From the NCBI RefSeq assembly GCF_013282575.1, contig NZ_JAAAYE010000007.1, positions 62,001-126,000 on the forward strand: a stretch of DNA of 64,000 bases. The letters are read 5' to 3'. This document shows, one piece after another, positions 1-9,400 of this stretch. The notes under the pieces are model-generated. The model made no database searches. It saw nothing but the letters and a program-made list of their open reading frames with translations, and had not been told where the DNA came from. The DNA comes from Paraburkholderia sp. NMBU_R16. Its GTDB lineage: Bacteria; Pseudomonadota; Gammaproteobacteria; Burkholderiales; Burkholderiaceae. The position numbers and the translations under genes are program-made. Position 1 is the stretch's first letter; every line of letters begins with the position of its first letter.

Positions 1-556
1 AATCGATGAGCAAAAAGCCCGTGACGCGCGGAATATCGTACTCCACGGCGATGCGGCCCGAGACCGGTGTCCAGCCGAGCGTCACCGAAAACAGCATGAT
101 GAGAATCAACCCCCACCAGAAGATCGGCATCGAATAGCCGGCCAGCGCCGTGCCCATGACACCGTGGTCGACGACGGTGCCGCGCCTGAGCGCCGCGAAG
201 ATGCCCGCCGGCAGACCCAGCACGAGTGCGAACACCATCGCGCAGATCGACAGCTCGACGGTGGCCGGGAAACGCGCAAGGAACTCGCCCATCACGCTCG
301 TGTTCGTGATGATCGATGTGCCGAGATTGCCGTGCAAGGCGCGCCACACGTAGTGGACGTACTGCAACGGCAGCGGCTCGTCGAGGCCGAGCCGGTGCAG
401 CGCCGCCGCGTGCATCGCGGGATCGACGCCGCGCTCGCCCATCATGACTTCGATCGGATCGCCGGGAATGAGGTGAATGAGTGCGAACGCGAGAATGGTG
501 ATGCCGATGAAAGTCGGTATCACCATTCCCACGCGGCGCAAAACGAATCGGAACAT
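1..556 (-). CDS. dppB: Dipeptide ABC transporter permease DppB (C-terminus beyond window)
   Basis: Inner-membrane permease of a peptide importer. Only the first 185 codons are present; the gene runs off the left edge. The ATG at 556 opens a reading frame starting MFRFVLRRVGMVIPTFIGI, with a first membrane helix followed by the LIHLIPGDP segment typical of DppB/OppB. A second hydrophobic stretch (VELSICAMVFALVLGLPAGIF, slightly shortened here as the core) precedes the transmembrane transport domain. It lies 136 bp downstream of dppA1 on the same strand, the usual dppA-dppB order. Family assignment is secure; substrate (di/tripeptides) is inferred from the neighbouring dppA genes. Confidence 0.9.
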   Translation of the reverse strand, partial: MFRFVLRRVGMVIPTFIGITILAFALIHLIPGDPIEVMMGERGVDPAMHAAALHRLGLDEPLPLQYVHYVWRALHGNLGTSIITNTSVMGEFLARFPATVELSICAMVFALVLGLPAGIFAALRRGTVVDHGVMGTALAGYSMPIFWWGLILIMLFSVTLGWTPVSGRIAVEYDIPRVTGFLLID

Positions 557-591
557 GGTTCGCCCCTTGATCTGCGTGGGGAAAAATGCGA

Positions 592-625
592 CCGGCGACG
601 AGAGGCGCATGTCCCCTGTCGCCGG
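592..625 (-). other. Intercistronic hairpin between dppA1 and dppB
   Basis: Inverted repeat ccggcgac (592-599) / gtcgccgg (618-625), an 8-bp perfect stem with an 18-nt loop, between the dppA1 stop codon and the dppB start. No T-tract follows, so a full terminator is unlikely. Hairpins at this place in binding-protein operons commonly stabilise the upstream mRNA or lower downstream expression; that role here is inference. Confidence 0.45.
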
Positions 626-692
626 ATCGATTGCGGCACCTTCCGGTTACCGCAAATGACGTCCATCGAACATACCGGAGCGACGCCGGCGG

Positions 693-2327
693 CTACTTGA
701 GGCTCACCCCGTCGAAACGGGTATAGCCGAGCGGATCGATCTTCATGTCGACGACGTTCTTCGTCGTCGGCTGATAGACCGTCGAGTGCGCGATCGGCGA
801 GAACGGCAGTTGATCGGCGAAGATCTTTTGTGCCTCTTCGTAGACCTTCGTGCGCTGCGCGCGGTCCGTCGTCGTCCGGCCCTTTTGAACGAGTTCGTCG
901 AACGGCTTGTAGCACCACTTCGAGAAGTTGTTCCCGTTGATCGCCTCGCAGCCCAGCAACGTCCCGAGCCAGTTGTCGGGGTCGCCGTTGTCGCCGGTCC
1001 AGCCGATGAGGTAAGCGTCTTGCTCGCCCGCATGGCCGCGCTTGATGTACTCGCCCCACTCGTAGGTCACGATCTTCGCTTTCACACCGATCTTCGCCCA
1101 GTCCGACTGGATCATTTCGGCCATCAGCTTCGCGTTCGGGTTGTAGGGACGCTGTACGGGCATCGCCCACAGCGCGATTTCGAAGCCGTTCGGATAGCCG
1201 GCCTTCTCGAGCAGCGCCTTCGCCTTCGCGGGATCGTACGAGGCGGCCTTCAAATCCTTGGCGTAGGACCACTCGGTCGGCGGCATCGGATGTGTCGCCG
1301 CCTGACCCGCACCCTGATAGACCGAGTCGACAATCGCCTTCTTGTTGATCGCCATGTCGAGCGCGCGGCGCACGTCGACATTGTCGAGCGGCTTATGCTG
1401 CACGTTGTAGGCGAGATAGCCGAGATTGAAGCCGGCTTGGTTCGGCATCTCGACATTGCTGTCGCTCTTGAGCGTGGCGATATCGGCCGGCTTCGGATAG
1501 CTCATGATCTGGCATTCGTTGCGCTTGATCTTCTGGGAGCGCACGTTCGAATCGACCGTGATCGAAAAAATCAGCTTCGAGACCTTGACCGTGTTCGGCT
1601 TCCAGTAATCGGGGTTGCCGTCGAACCGGATCGTCGCGTCCTTCGTATAGCTGCGGAAAATGAACGGACCCGTGCCAACGGGGAACTGGTTGATGTCGGC
1701 GGCCTTGCCGGCCTTCAGCAACTGGTCCGCGTATTCGGCCGAGAGAATCGACGCGTATTCCATCGCCAGATTCTGGATGAACGGCGCGTTGACCTCGTTC
1801 AGCTCGAAGCGAACCGTATACGGATCGACCTTTTCGACCTTTTTGATGAGCTTGTCGAGGCCCATGTCGGTGAAGTACGGGAACGATACGTTGTATGCCT
1901 TGCGAAACGGCTGATTCGGATCGAGCATGCGCTCGAACGTAAAGACGACGTCGTCGGCATTGAATTCGCGCGTGGGCTTGAAGAACGAGGTCGTCTGGAA
2001 CTTGACGCCGTGACGCAGATGGAACGTGTAGGTCTTGCCATCGGGCGTGACTTCCCATTTCTCGGCCAGCCCCGGCTCGATGTTCGTGCCGCCGCGCGCG
2101 AATTCGACGAGGCGGTTGTACACGGTAAACGTGTTGGCGCTGAAATCGACGCTGGTCGTGTACTGCGCGGGATCGAAACCGGCGGGACTGCCTTCCGAGC
2201 AGTAGACGAGGGTCTTGTTGGGAATCGTCGCGGCCTGCGAGATCGTCGCGGCGCCAAGCGATGCCGTCACGGCTGCGGCCGCGAGAGCGGTGACCCGCGC
2301 AGCACGCAACAGTTTGTTGAGTTCCAT
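693..2327 (-). CDS. dppA: Periplasmic dipeptide-binding protein DppA (copy 1)
   Basis: Family 5 extracellular solute-binding protein that delivers di- or tripeptides to a Dpp-type permease. A Sec signal peptide (about residues 1-32, ending SQAA-T) is followed by KTLVYCSEGSPAGFDPAQYT, the N-terminal DppA signature. Central blocks such as GLAEKWEVTPDGKTYTFHLR are typical of SBP_bac_5. Two ATG codons are adjacent (2330 and 2327). GGAGG on the minus strand lies 4 nt before the second and only 1 nt before the first, so 2327 is preferred (544 aa). The gene is followed by dppB. A close paralogue lies just upstream, probably from tandem duplication. Confidence 0.95.
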   Translation of the reverse strand: MELNKLLRAARVTALAAAAVTASLGAATISQAATIPNKTLVYCSEGSPAGFDPAQYTTSVDFSANTFTVYNRLVEFARGGTNIEPGLAEKWEVTPDGKTYTFHLRHGVKFQTTSFFKPTREFNADDVVFTFERMLDPNQPFRKAYNVSFPYFTDMGLDKLIKKVEKVDPYTVRFELNEVNAPFIQNLAMEYASILSAEYADQLLKAGKAADINQFPVGTGPFIFRSYTKDATIRFDGNPDYWKPNTVKVSKLIFSITVDSNVRSQKIKRNECQIMSYPKPADIATLKSDSNVEMPNQAGFNLGYLAYNVQHKPLDNVDVRRALDMAINKKAIVDSVYQGAGQAATHPMPPTEWSYAKDLKAASYDPAKAKALLEKAGYPNGFEIALWAMPVQRPYNPNAKLMAEMIQSDWAKIGVKAKIVTYEWGEYIKRGHAGEQDAYLIGWTGDNGDPDNWLGTLLGCEAINGNNFSKWCYKPFDELVQKGRTTTDRAQRTKVYEEAQKIFADQLPFSPIAHSTVYQPTTKNVVDMKIDPLGYTRFDGVSLK

Positions 2328-2367
2328 CATTCCTCCAAGTCGTAGTCCGGCTAGCCGGCGTAGCCGG

Positions 2368-2396
2368 ATATTACTGACCTTTGATTACCCGAACAA
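2368..2396 (-). promoter_or_regulatory. Candidate sigma-70 promoter of dppA1
   Basis: On the minus strand TTGTTC (plus 2391-2396) and TAATAT (plus 2368-2373) are separated by exactly 17 bp, and the -10 lies about 40 bp before the dppA1 start. This suggests that dppA1-dppB has its own promoter and need not be transcribed only from dppA2. Confidence 0.5.
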
Positions 2397-2455
2397 GCGG
2401 TCGAAAATATACGATGTCGGGTTGGCCACAGCGCTGGCGCGGGTCGCAAGAAGGG

Positions 2456-2475
2456 GGCCCGGCCCAGTTCGGGCC
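2456..2475 (-). terminator. Weak hairpin downstream of dppA2
   Basis: Inverted repeat ggcccg (2456-2461) / cgggcc (2470-2475) just after the dppA2 stop. In the minus direction it is followed by CCCCCTTCTT, a poor T-tract, so it may only partly terminate. Confidence 0.35.
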
Positions 2476-2498
2476 AATGCCTCGGCGCCTGGCTTCCG

Positions 2499-4148
2499 CT
2501 AATGCAAGCCTACGTTCCAGAACTGCGTCGGTCCGAACGGATCGATCTTGAAGCCCGTCACCTCCTTGCGCAGCGGCTGATAGACGAGTGAATGAGCGAT
2601 CGGCGTGAACGGGCGTTGATCGGCGAAAATGCGTTGTGCCTGCCGGTAGAGTTTCGTGCGCTCCGCTGTATCGGTCGTTTCCCGCGCCTTGACGATCAGA
2701 TCGTCGAACGGCTTGTAACACCATCTCGCGAAGTTGCTGCCGCCCACGGCCGAGCAACCCAGCAATACCCCCAGCCAATTGTCCGGGTCGCCGTAATCGC
2801 CCGTCCAACCGATCAGCAGCGTGTCGTATTCGCCCGCGTGCGCGCGTTTCACATATTCGCCCCACTCGTAGGTCACGATGTTCGCCTTCACGCCGATCTT
2901 CGCCCAGTCCGCCTGGATCATCTCCGCCATGAGCCGCGCATTCGGGTTGTAAGCGCGCTGCACCGGCATTGCCCACAATGTGATCTCGAAGCCGTCCTTG
3001 AATCCGGCATCGGCGAGCAGCCGCTTCGCTTTGGCGATGTCACGCGGCGCGTCGGCGATCGACTCGTCGTAAGACCACTGCGTGGGCGGCATCGGATGGC
3101 TCGCGATCAGGCCCGCGCCCTGATATACGTCTGCCAGAATCGACCGCTTGTCGATCGCCATGTCGAGCGCTCGGCGCACGTCGACGTTATCGAGCGGCTT
3201 TTTCGTCGTGTTGTAGGCAAGATAGCCAAGATTGAAGCCGGCTTGCGACGGCACCTGCAAATCGGGATCGGCTTTGAGCGAGGCGATGTCGGCCGGGCGC
3301 GGGTAGGTCATGACCTGGCATTCGTTGCGCTTGAGCTTCTGTTCGCGCACGCCGGCGTCAGGTGTAATCGAGAAAATCAGCCGCCTCAAGCGCGCGGCGC
3401 CCGGCTTCCAGTAATTGGGATTGCCGTCGAAACGGATCGACGCATCTTTCGTATAGCCGCGGAAAATGAACGGCCCCGTCCCCACCGGAGCGCTGTTGAT
3501 CTCCGACGCCTTGCCCGCGTTCAGCAGTTGCTGCGCATACTGGGCCGAGAGCACGGACGCAAACGGCATCGCCAGCTGCGAAAGGAACGGTGCATTGACG
3601 GACGCCAGTTTGAATCTCACCGTGTACGCATCTATCCGGTCGATGCGCTCGATGGTCTTGTCGAGGCGCAGATCCGTGAAATAGGGAAACGCGACCGGAT
3701 AGGCCTTGCGAAACGGCTGGTTCGGATCGAGCATGCGCTCGAACGTGAAGACGACGTCATCGGCGTCGAACGCGCGCGTCGGCTCGAAGAACGAAGTCGT
3801 CTGGAACTTCACGCCGTGGCGCAGATGGAACGTATAGGTCTTGCCGTCCGGCGAAACCTCCCAGGACTCGGCCAGCCCGGGTTCCACTTTTGTGCCGCCA
3901 TGCTCGAATTCGACGAGCCGGTTATAGACGGTATAGGCCGCAGCCGAATTTTCGACGCTGCTCGTGTATTGCGCCGGATCGAAGCCCGCGGGGCTCGCGT
4001 CGGAGCAGTAGACGAGTGTTTTGGCGGGAAGCTCGGCGGCCCCGCAAGCGATGCTGCCGAAGATGGCGCTGGCCGCTGCGGCCGCTGCGGCGGCTGAAAC
4101 GATGAACGAAGTCGAACGTAGGCGAAAAAGCGGATGACGGACCGACAT
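2499..4148 (-). CDS. dppA: Periplasmic dipeptide-binding protein DppA (copy 2)
   Basis: Second SBP_bac_5 peptide-binding protein, 549 aa from the ATG at 4148, which has GGAG 8 nt upstream. The open frame extends further upstream, but that extension has no signal-peptide character. Residues about 1-35 form a Sec signal peptide rich in Ala. The mature protein begins KTLVYCSDASPAGFDPAQYT and shares long near-identical blocks with dppA1 throughout, for example the GVKFQTTSFF and EWGEYVKRAHAGE regions. The pair is therefore a tandem duplication that has diverged mainly in the signal peptide and scattered positions. Different peptide preference is possible but not shown by the sequence. Confidence 0.93.
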   Translation of the reverse strand: MSVRHPLFRLRSTSFIVSAAAAAAAASAIFGSIACGAAELPAKTLVYCSDASPAGFDPAQYTSSVENSAAAYTVYNRLVEFEHGGTKVEPGLAESWEVSPDGKTYTFHLRHGVKFQTTSFFEPTRAFDADDVVFTFERMLDPNQPFRKAYPVAFPYFTDLRLDKTIERIDRIDAYTVRFKLASVNAPFLSQLAMPFASVLSAQYAQQLLNAGKASEINSAPVGTGPFIFRGYTKDASIRFDGNPNYWKPGAARLRRLIFSITPDAGVREQKLKRNECQVMTYPRPADIASLKADPDLQVPSQAGFNLGYLAYNTTKKPLDNVDVRRALDMAIDKRSILADVYQGAGLIASHPMPPTQWSYDESIADAPRDIAKAKRLLADAGFKDGFEITLWAMPVQRAYNPNARLMAEMIQADWAKIGVKANIVTYEWGEYVKRAHAGEYDTLLIGWTGDYGDPDNWLGVLLGCSAVGGSNFARWCYKPFDDLIVKARETTDTAERTKLYRQAQRIFADQRPFTPIAHSLVYQPLRKEVTGFKIDPFGPTQFWNVGLH

Positions 4149-4400
4149 GGGCACTCCTTCGGTAACCGGGCCGCACAAGCGTAGCACGGCGCGTTCGCAG
4201 CGCGGTCCGCGGATCAGCGGCCAGGGCGAATCGAGGATGACAAGCTGATTCGGCCAACATCTCGGGCCCATTGCTCTGGAGTCGGTCCTAGATTTTCGCG
4301 AACAGCGCTGTCTCTCTCACCTGGCGGTTAGCCTGCGCACCGCAGTCAAGCGCGTTCGCCGCGTTTCGCGTTTTCGATTCGTTCACTCATAGAGGCATAG

Positions 4401-6473
4401 ATGTTTCGTTGTTTATCGGTCCGTATCCGCACGATCCCCTTGGCATTGCTGTTAGCGACTGCATCGGTCGTTTCGCTCGACGCGCTCGCCGATTCAGGCG
4501 ACTACCGCATGCGAAGCGAAACGCGCTCGAACGGCGTCGGCATCCTTCAGCAAGTCGATGCCAACACGTTTCCTCAATTTCAGGGTGCGCGCCCGGTGTC
4601 CTCCGCCCCCGATATGTCGGGCGTCGAGGCGAGCCACCTGCGAGCCATTCGCATGCTGGTGCCGAGAGCCAGCAATGTCGCCATCGCATCGCAGGACGAG
4701 TCCGCCCAGTTCATCGTCGAGTTCTACAATCACGCGTTGTACGTGGTCTATGGCGGCCTTTCCCTTTCGAAATCCCAAAATCCCTTCCTGCGGACCGACA
4801 GGGGGTCGACTTGGCAAGATGGCACCCGCCGGTGGGCGCAGACGGTGAGCGTCAGCTCTTCCAGCGCGACACATTTCATGGTGACGCTGTATGTCGTTCC
4901 GCGTCTCGACGACACATCGTCGTCCAACGGCAAAGGCAACTTGCTTCTCACCGTCAACGAGGCCACCGTGCAAGGCATGCACGTTGTCACCGGGCGCACG
5001 CTGGCCAATGACATTGCGCTTGCGGTGGACGAAAGCAACTGGTCTCATTGGCGGCAAGCACCGTTGCGTGCGGGGCTCGTGCGCGGGGACCAGGACAACG
5101 TGCTCCATCCGCTGCGGGCCTCTACCAACCGTTTGCCCTTCATCGAACAGCGAACGCTCGATCTGCGGGCCGATTCGGGCGGCCGCCGGCGCGACAAGCG
5201 ATGCCTGAACAACGTCATCTTCGACATGAGCAATCTGATGCTGCCGTTGTTGTTGGACGTCTACTTCGGCCGCGCAGATCTTTGCTCGTTCGATCCCCAT
5301 CCCAACGAAGACATTGCGGCACCCCTGCCGCTCGTGGAAGTGACCGATCCGCAGGACATCCCGCGCCTGCCCGAGCCGACCGTTTTCGAAGCCTCCGCGC
5401 TGGAGCCGCGAGAACTCGGTCATACCGATGCATTCGATGCCGCGATGGACGTCCAGTTTTGCAATGCCAACCACCTCGCCGGAGAGGGCGAGCAACCGTG
5501 CACCGACGAAGACCGGCGTGCGGTTGCGGCCATTGGCGAGCTCACCCCGCTGGAAGTCGATGAATTGCTTGCCAGCATCGCTCGCATGTTCGCGCCCGAT
5601 CAACAGGGCACGGGTACGCTGCGCACCGGCAACGCCGAACTCGACCGGTGGCTCAACGCCGATCTGAACCGGGCCGAGCAGGCGCTCAACGCGGCCAAGG
5701 CGATCGTGCGCGTCTCGGATGCTGCGACAAACGTCAACGAAACGATCAAAAAGAAGAAGAACAAGAAGGAGAAAGTCGTCAAGGCAAGCTGCGTCATCAA
5801 GCAAAAAGACGATGGCTCGAACGAGGTGAAAAACGGCGCGGACGACGAATTCACGCTTTGCGTCAAAAAAGCGAAGAGGCAGCTAGGCGAGACCGGCCCG
5901 ACGGTGGCCCTACCGCCGCATGTCGACGACAGCGACCGTTTCCATCTGCGCGGCACGCCGGGGTTCACGCGACTGGTCCGGGAATTCCGCAACACGGGCA
6001 GGAGCCTGCCTCCGGGCATGGCCGGCGATCATTTCGCCCAGTTCACGACAGCGATCGCCAGAGATCGCGCGCCGACCGGCGACAATCTCGGCCTGATCTA
6101 CATCAACGATCCCACGCTTCGCGGCAACGTCCGGTTCAAATATGGAATCGAACACATCTGGGCACCCGGCGGAGGCGGTGGCGACGATGCGGGGCACCGG
6201 GACGACTGGCAGAGTCGTCTGCCCGGGCTTTCGGTGAACGGGCGCGACGTGCTCACACAGGTGATCATGGCTGCCTTGACCGATCCATTCGCCCAATTCA
6301 GGCAGACGCGCTCACGCAACGGCAACGTCGTCCGCACGTTCGAGTACTTCACGTTCCGACAGGGCCAACGTCTTTTCGCCATCAGAAATGTGCGAATCGT
6401 GCTCGGCCAGAACGGGATGGTCATCACGGCATTCCCGCTGAAGAACGCCAGCGCTCAGTCGCTTGAAATGTAA
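4401..6473 (+). CDS. Large secreted protein of unknown function with toxin-like C-terminus
   Basis: 690 aa with a Sec signal peptide (residues 1-30, cleavage near DALA-DS). RBS AGAGG lies 6 nt before the ATG. I do not recognise the family. Residues 70-250 look like a beta-rich domain (FIVEFYNHALYVVYGG near 104). Residues 300-440 are acidic and helical. A lysine run (KKKKNKKEK) lies near 450-458 and paired cysteines at 464 and 487. Residues 510-682 resemble a compact C-terminal enzymatic domain: RFKYGIEHIWAPG with His585, then AGHRDDW with His599, and a final strand pair ending NGMVITAFPL. Two histidines plus a terminal TAFP strand recall EndoU/BECR-fold RNase toxins; this is inference. No immunity-like gene follows. 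Flanking genes are unrelated, suggesting an accessory insertion. Confidence 0.75.
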   Translation: MFRCLSVRIRTIPLALLLATASVVSLDALADSGDYRMRSETRSNGVGILQQVDANTFPQFQGARPVSSAPDMSGVEASHLRAIRMLVPRASNVAIASQDESAQFIVEFYNHALYVVYGGLSLSKSQNPFLRTDRGSTWQDGTRRWAQTVSVSSSSATHFMVTLYVVPRLDDTSSSNGKGNLLLTVNEATVQGMHVVTGRTLANDIALAVDESNWSHWRQAPLRAGLVRGDQDNVLHPLRASTNRLPFIEQRTLDLRADSGGRRRDKRCLNNVIFDMSNLMLPLLLDVYFGRADLCSFDPHPNEDIAAPLPLVEVTDPQDIPRLPEPTVFEASALEPRELGHTDAFDAAMDVQFCNANHLAGEGEQPCTDEDRRAVAAIGELTPLEVDELLASIARMFAPDQQGTGTLRTGNAELDRWLNADLNRAEQALNAAKAIVRVSDAATNVNETIKKKKNKKEKVVKASCVIKQKDDGSNEVKNGADDEFTLCVKKAKRQLGETGPTVALPPHVDDSDRFHLRGTPGFTRLVREFRNTGRSLPPGMAGDHFAQFTTAIARDRAPTGDNLGLIYINDPTLRGNVRFKYGIEHIWAPGGGGGDDAGHRDDWQSRLPGLSVNGRDVLTQVIMAALTDPFAQFRQTRSRNGNVVRTFEYFTFRQGQRLFAIRNVRIVLGQNGMVITAFPLKNASAQSLEM

Positions 6474-6497
6474 GCCGTCCCGGCCATCCGGTTCGCT

Positions 6498-6529
6498 GAT
6501 GCCGCGGGGAACGACATCCCCGCAGCATC
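6498..6529. terminator. Hairpin between convergent genes
   Basis: Inverted repeat of 13 bp with one mismatch (arms 6498-6510 and 6517-6529) and a 6-nt loop, placed between the 4401-6473 gene and metF, which converge. There is no strong T-tract on either side; it could serve both directions. Confidence 0.5.
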
Positions 6530-6581
6530 GGTACCCGCGCGGTGCCAGGACTACTCGGCTGATCCGGCGACCGGCGGGCGT

Positions 6582-7409
6582 TCAGCCCAACCGCTCGCAA
6601 ATCGCCTTCGTTGCCGCGGCGCCATTGAGCGTGTAGAAATGCAGCCCCGGCGCACCTTCTTTTACGAGGCGCTCGCAAAGCCGGGTGACGACATCGAGTC
6701 CGAACGCGCGAATCGACTCGCGATCGTCGCCGAAGCTTTCGAGCCGGCGCGCGATCCAGCGCGGCACTTCCGCACCGCACATATCGGAAAAGCGCATCAG
6801 TTGCGAGTAGTTCGTGATCGGCATGATGCCGGGCACGATCGGTACATCGACGCCGAGCTTACGCACATCTTCGACGAAGCGGAAATAGGCGTCCGCGTTG
6901 TAGAAGTACTGCGTGATGGCCGAGTTGGCCCCCGCCTTGACCTTGCGTGCAAAGTTCTCGAGATCTTTTTGCGGCGAGCGCGACTGCGGGTGATATTCGG
7001 GATAGCCCGCGACTTCGATGCGGAACCAATCGCCGTATTCGGCGCGAATGAAGGCGACGAGCTCGGACGCATAGCGCAGCTCGCCGACCTCACCCATGCC
7101 CGAAGGCAAATCGCCGCGCAATGCAACGATATGGCGGATGCCGTGACTGCGATAGCGCTCGAGGATATCGTGCAGGCTCTGCTTCGACGAGCCGATGCAC
7201 GACAAATGAGGCGCGGCTTCCAGCCCGTCGCGCGCCAGTTCGAGGACGGTATCGAGCGTCCCTTGCTGGGTCGAACCGCCCGCCCCGAACGTGACCGAGA
7301 CGAACTTCGGCGCGAGCCGCGCGAGCTGCGCGGCGGTGGCGCGTAGCTTCTCGACGCCGTCGGGCGTCTTCGGCGGAAAAAATTCGAAAGAGATTTCGAT
7401 GGTGGCCAT
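6582..7409 (-). CDS. metF: 5,10-methylenetetrahydrofolate reductase
   Basis: Reduces methylene-THF to methyl-THF with an FAD cofactor, supplying the methyl group for methionine synthesis. 275 aa, close to the bacterial MetF length. It begins MATIEISFEFFPPKT, the MetF N-terminal strand with the catalytic Glu. It contains FVSVTFGAGGST, HIVALRGDLP and GANSAITQYFYN, all MetF blocks. It is the last gene of the ahcY - membrane protein - metF operon, 22 bp after the preceding stop. It is thus presumably under the SAH riboswitch upstream of ahcY. Confidence 0.97.
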   Translation of the reverse strand: MATIEISFEFFPPKTPDGVEKLRATAAQLARLAPKFVSVTFGAGGSTQQGTLDTVLELARDGLEAAPHLSCIGSSKQSLHDILERYRSHGIRHIVALRGDLPSGMGEVGELRYASELVAFIRAEYGDWFRIEVAGYPEYHPQSRSPQKDLENFARKVKAGANSAITQYFYNADAYFRFVEDVRKLGVDVPIVPGIMPITNYSQLMRFSDMCGAEVPRWIARRLESFGDDRESIRAFGLDVVTRLCERLVKEGAPGLHFYTLNGAAATKAICERLG

Positions 7410-7431
7410 GGTGGCGACAGAAGAACGGCAA

Positions 7432-7785
7432 TCAGCCTAGGCTGCGATTGCCGAATATGAGGGCCGACAGCAACCACGACACGATGCTGTACAGAATCGA
7501 GCCGAAAAAAGCCGACCAGAATCCCGACACTTCGAAGCCTTTCAGTAGCGACGCCGCGAGCCAGAAGCAAAGCGCGTTGACGACGAGAATGAAAACCCCG
7601 AGCGTAACGATCGTCACGGGCAACGTGAGCAGAATCAGTACGGGACGAAGCACGGCATTGATGAGCCCGAGCACGAGCGCGACGATGAGCGCGGTACCGA
7701 AGCTGCGAATATGGATCGACGGCACCAGGTAGGTGATGATCAAGAGCGCGAGCGCATTGATCAGCCAGGTCAGCAGCACGGTCAT
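7432..7785 (-). CDS. Phage holin family 4-superfamily (YvlD-like) membrane protein
   Basis: 117 aa with four hydrophobic segments (about 5-25, 33-53, 57-77, 90-112). The motif LINAVLRPVLILLTLPVTI is characteristic of the YvlD/phage-holin-4-like membrane family. Despite the family name it is not a phage gene. Start chosen at 7785 with GGAG 9 nt upstream; a much longer open frame over ahcY is an antisense-frame artefact. It sits between ahcY and metF on the same strand. A gene of this type between the two is a recurrent arrangement in beta-proteobacteria, but its role in methionine metabolism is unknown. Confidence 0.85.
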   Translation of the reverse strand: MTVLLTWLINALALLIITYLVPSIHIRSFGTALIVALVLGLINAVLRPVLILLTLPVTIVTLGVFILVVNALCFWLAASLLKGFEVSGFWSAFFGSILYSIVSWLLSALIFGNRSLG

Positions 7786-7943
7786 CTCAAGACTCCTTTC
7801 GGTTTCGATTCGTTTCAGTATCGGTTCGGGGTCGCCGCCGGACGCAAGGCGAGGCCCGCCGCCGGCCGAGGCTGGCAACGGGCGGCCGCCGGCCGGCGCG
7901 TTCCGCGCAAGCATGCCATACGCGCCGGGGCGAAGCTGACCGG

Positions 7944-9365
7944 TCAATAACGGTAGTGATTCGGCTTGAACGGACCGTTCTTGTCGACGCCGATGTAGCT
8001 CGCCTGATCGTTCGTGAGCTCGGTCAGCTGCGCGCCGATTCGAGCAAGATGCAAACGCGCGACCTTCTCGTCGAGATGTTTCGGCAGCACATAGACCTTG
8101 TTCGCATACTCGGCGCCGCGCGTGAACAACTCGATTTGCGCGAGCGTCTGATTGGCGAACGAGTTCGACATGACGAACGAGGGGTGGCCCGTCGCGCAGC
8201 CGAGATTCACGAGGCGGCCTTCGGCCAGCAAAATGATGCGCTTGCCATCGGGGAACACGATGTGATCGACTTGCGGCTTGATGTTTTCCCACGTGTACTG
8301 GCGCGTGGAAGCAACGTCGATCTCCGAATCGAAGTGACCGATATTGCAGACGATGGCGTTGTGACGCATCGCCTTCATATGCGCGTGCGTGATGACGTGA
8401 TAGTTGCCCGTCGCCGTGACGAAGATGTCGGCCTTGTCGGCGGCGTACTCCATCGTCACGACACGATAGCCTTCCATCGCCGCCTGCAGCGCGCAGATCG
8501 GATCGATTTCCGTGACCCAGACCGTTGCGCCGAGCCCGCGCAGCGACTGCGCGCAACCCTTGCCCACGTCGCCGTAGCCCGCCACGACCGCGACCTTGCC
8601 GGCGATCATGACGTCGGTCGCACGCTTGATGCCGTCGACGAGCGATTCGCGGCAGCCGTAGAGGTTGTCGAACTTCGACTTCGTCACCGAATCGTTGACG
8701 TTGATGGCCGGGAACGGCAGACGGCCATCCTTTTCCATCTGGTAGAGGCGGTGCACGCCCGTGGTGGTTTCCTCGGTCACGCCGCGAATCTGCGCGAGGC
8801 GCTTCGAATACCACGTCGGATCGATGGCGAGATGGCGCTCGATCGATTTGAAGAGCGCGGTTTCCTCTTCGTTCGTCGGCTTGGCGATCGCGCTGCGATC
8901 CTTCTCCGCCTTCGAACCCAGGATGAGCAGCAACGTGGCATCGCCGCCGTCATCGAGAATCATGTTGGCGAATTCGCCGTTCGGCCATTCGAAGATACGG
9001 TGCGAGAATTCCCAGTACTCGTCGAGCGATTCGCCCTTGAACGCGAAGACGGGCGTGCCGCCCTTGGCGATGGCCGCGGCGGCGTGGTCCTGCGTCGAAA
9101 AGATGTTGCACGAAGCCCAGCGCACGTCGGCGCCGAGCGCCTCGAGCGTCTCGATCAGCACGGCCGTCTGAATCGTCATATGCAGCGAGCCCGCGATGCG
9201 CGCACCCTTGAGCGGTTGCGCGGCTTTGTATTCTTCGCGGATCTGCATGAGCCCGGGCATTTCGGTCTCGGCGATGTTGAGCTCCTTGCGGCCCCAGTCC
9301 GCAAGCGAGAGATCGGCGACAACGAAATCCTGCGATTGATTCGATTCGATAACTGCGGCGTTCAT
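7944..9365 (-). CDS. ahcY: S-adenosylhomocysteine hydrolase
   Basis: NAD-dependent cytoplasmic enzyme splitting SAH into homocysteine and adenosine, which relieves product inhibition of methyltransferases. 473 aa. Features include [16 protein letters not shown] near the N-terminus, [15 protein letters not shown] as the NAD-binding GxGxxG loop, and the C-terminal KPNHYRY tail. GTG (9368) and ATG (9365) are adjacent; GGAGG lies 5 nt before the ATG and 2 nt before the GTG, so the ATG is preferred. First gene of the operon with the YvlD-like protein and metF, and directly preceded by an SAH riboswitch. Confidence 0.98.
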   Translation of the reverse strand: MNAAVIESNQSQDFVVADLSLADWGRKELNIAETEMPGLMQIREEYKAAQPLKGARIAGSLHMTIQTAVLIETLEALGADVRWASCNIFSTQDHAAAAIAKGGTPVFAFKGESLDEYWEFSHRIFEWPNGEFANMILDDGGDATLLLILGSKAEKDRSAIAKPTNEEETALFKSIERHLAIDPTWYSKRLAQIRGVTEETTTGVHRLYQMEKDGRLPFPAINVNDSVTKSKFDNLYGCRESLVDGIKRATDVMIAGKVAVVAGYGDVGKGCAQSLRGLGATVWVTEIDPICALQAAMEGYRVVTMEYAADKADIFVTATGNYHVITHAHMKAMRHNAIVCNIGHFDSEIDVASTRQYTWENIKPQVDHIVFPDGKRIILLAEGRLVNLGCATGHPSFVMSNSFANQTLAQIELFTRGAEYANKVYVLPKHLDEKVARLHLARIGAQLTELTNDQASYIGVDKNGPFKPNHYRY

Positions 9366-9400
9366 CACGCCCTCCTTTCTAAATGAGTTCTAGAAATAGA

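Noticed and set aside
786-2345. Long plus-strand frames opposite dppA1 and dppA2
   Set aside because: High-GC antisense shadows; the minus strand encodes complete, recognisable proteins.
4650-5150. Ribosome-inactivating-protein-like N-terminal domain in the 690-aa secreted protein
   Set aside because: FYNHALYVVYGG recalls a plant/Shiga RIP strand, but the required E-x-x-R and Trp active-site helices were not found.
7432-7785. Prophage holin
   Set aside because: The family name includes phage holin, but the gene lies in the ahcY-metF operon with no phage genes nearby.
7786-8814. Long minus-strand frame joining the YvlD-like protein to sequence overlapping ahcY
   Set aside because: The upstream part is an alternative frame of ahcY; the membrane protein has its own ATG and RBS at 7785.
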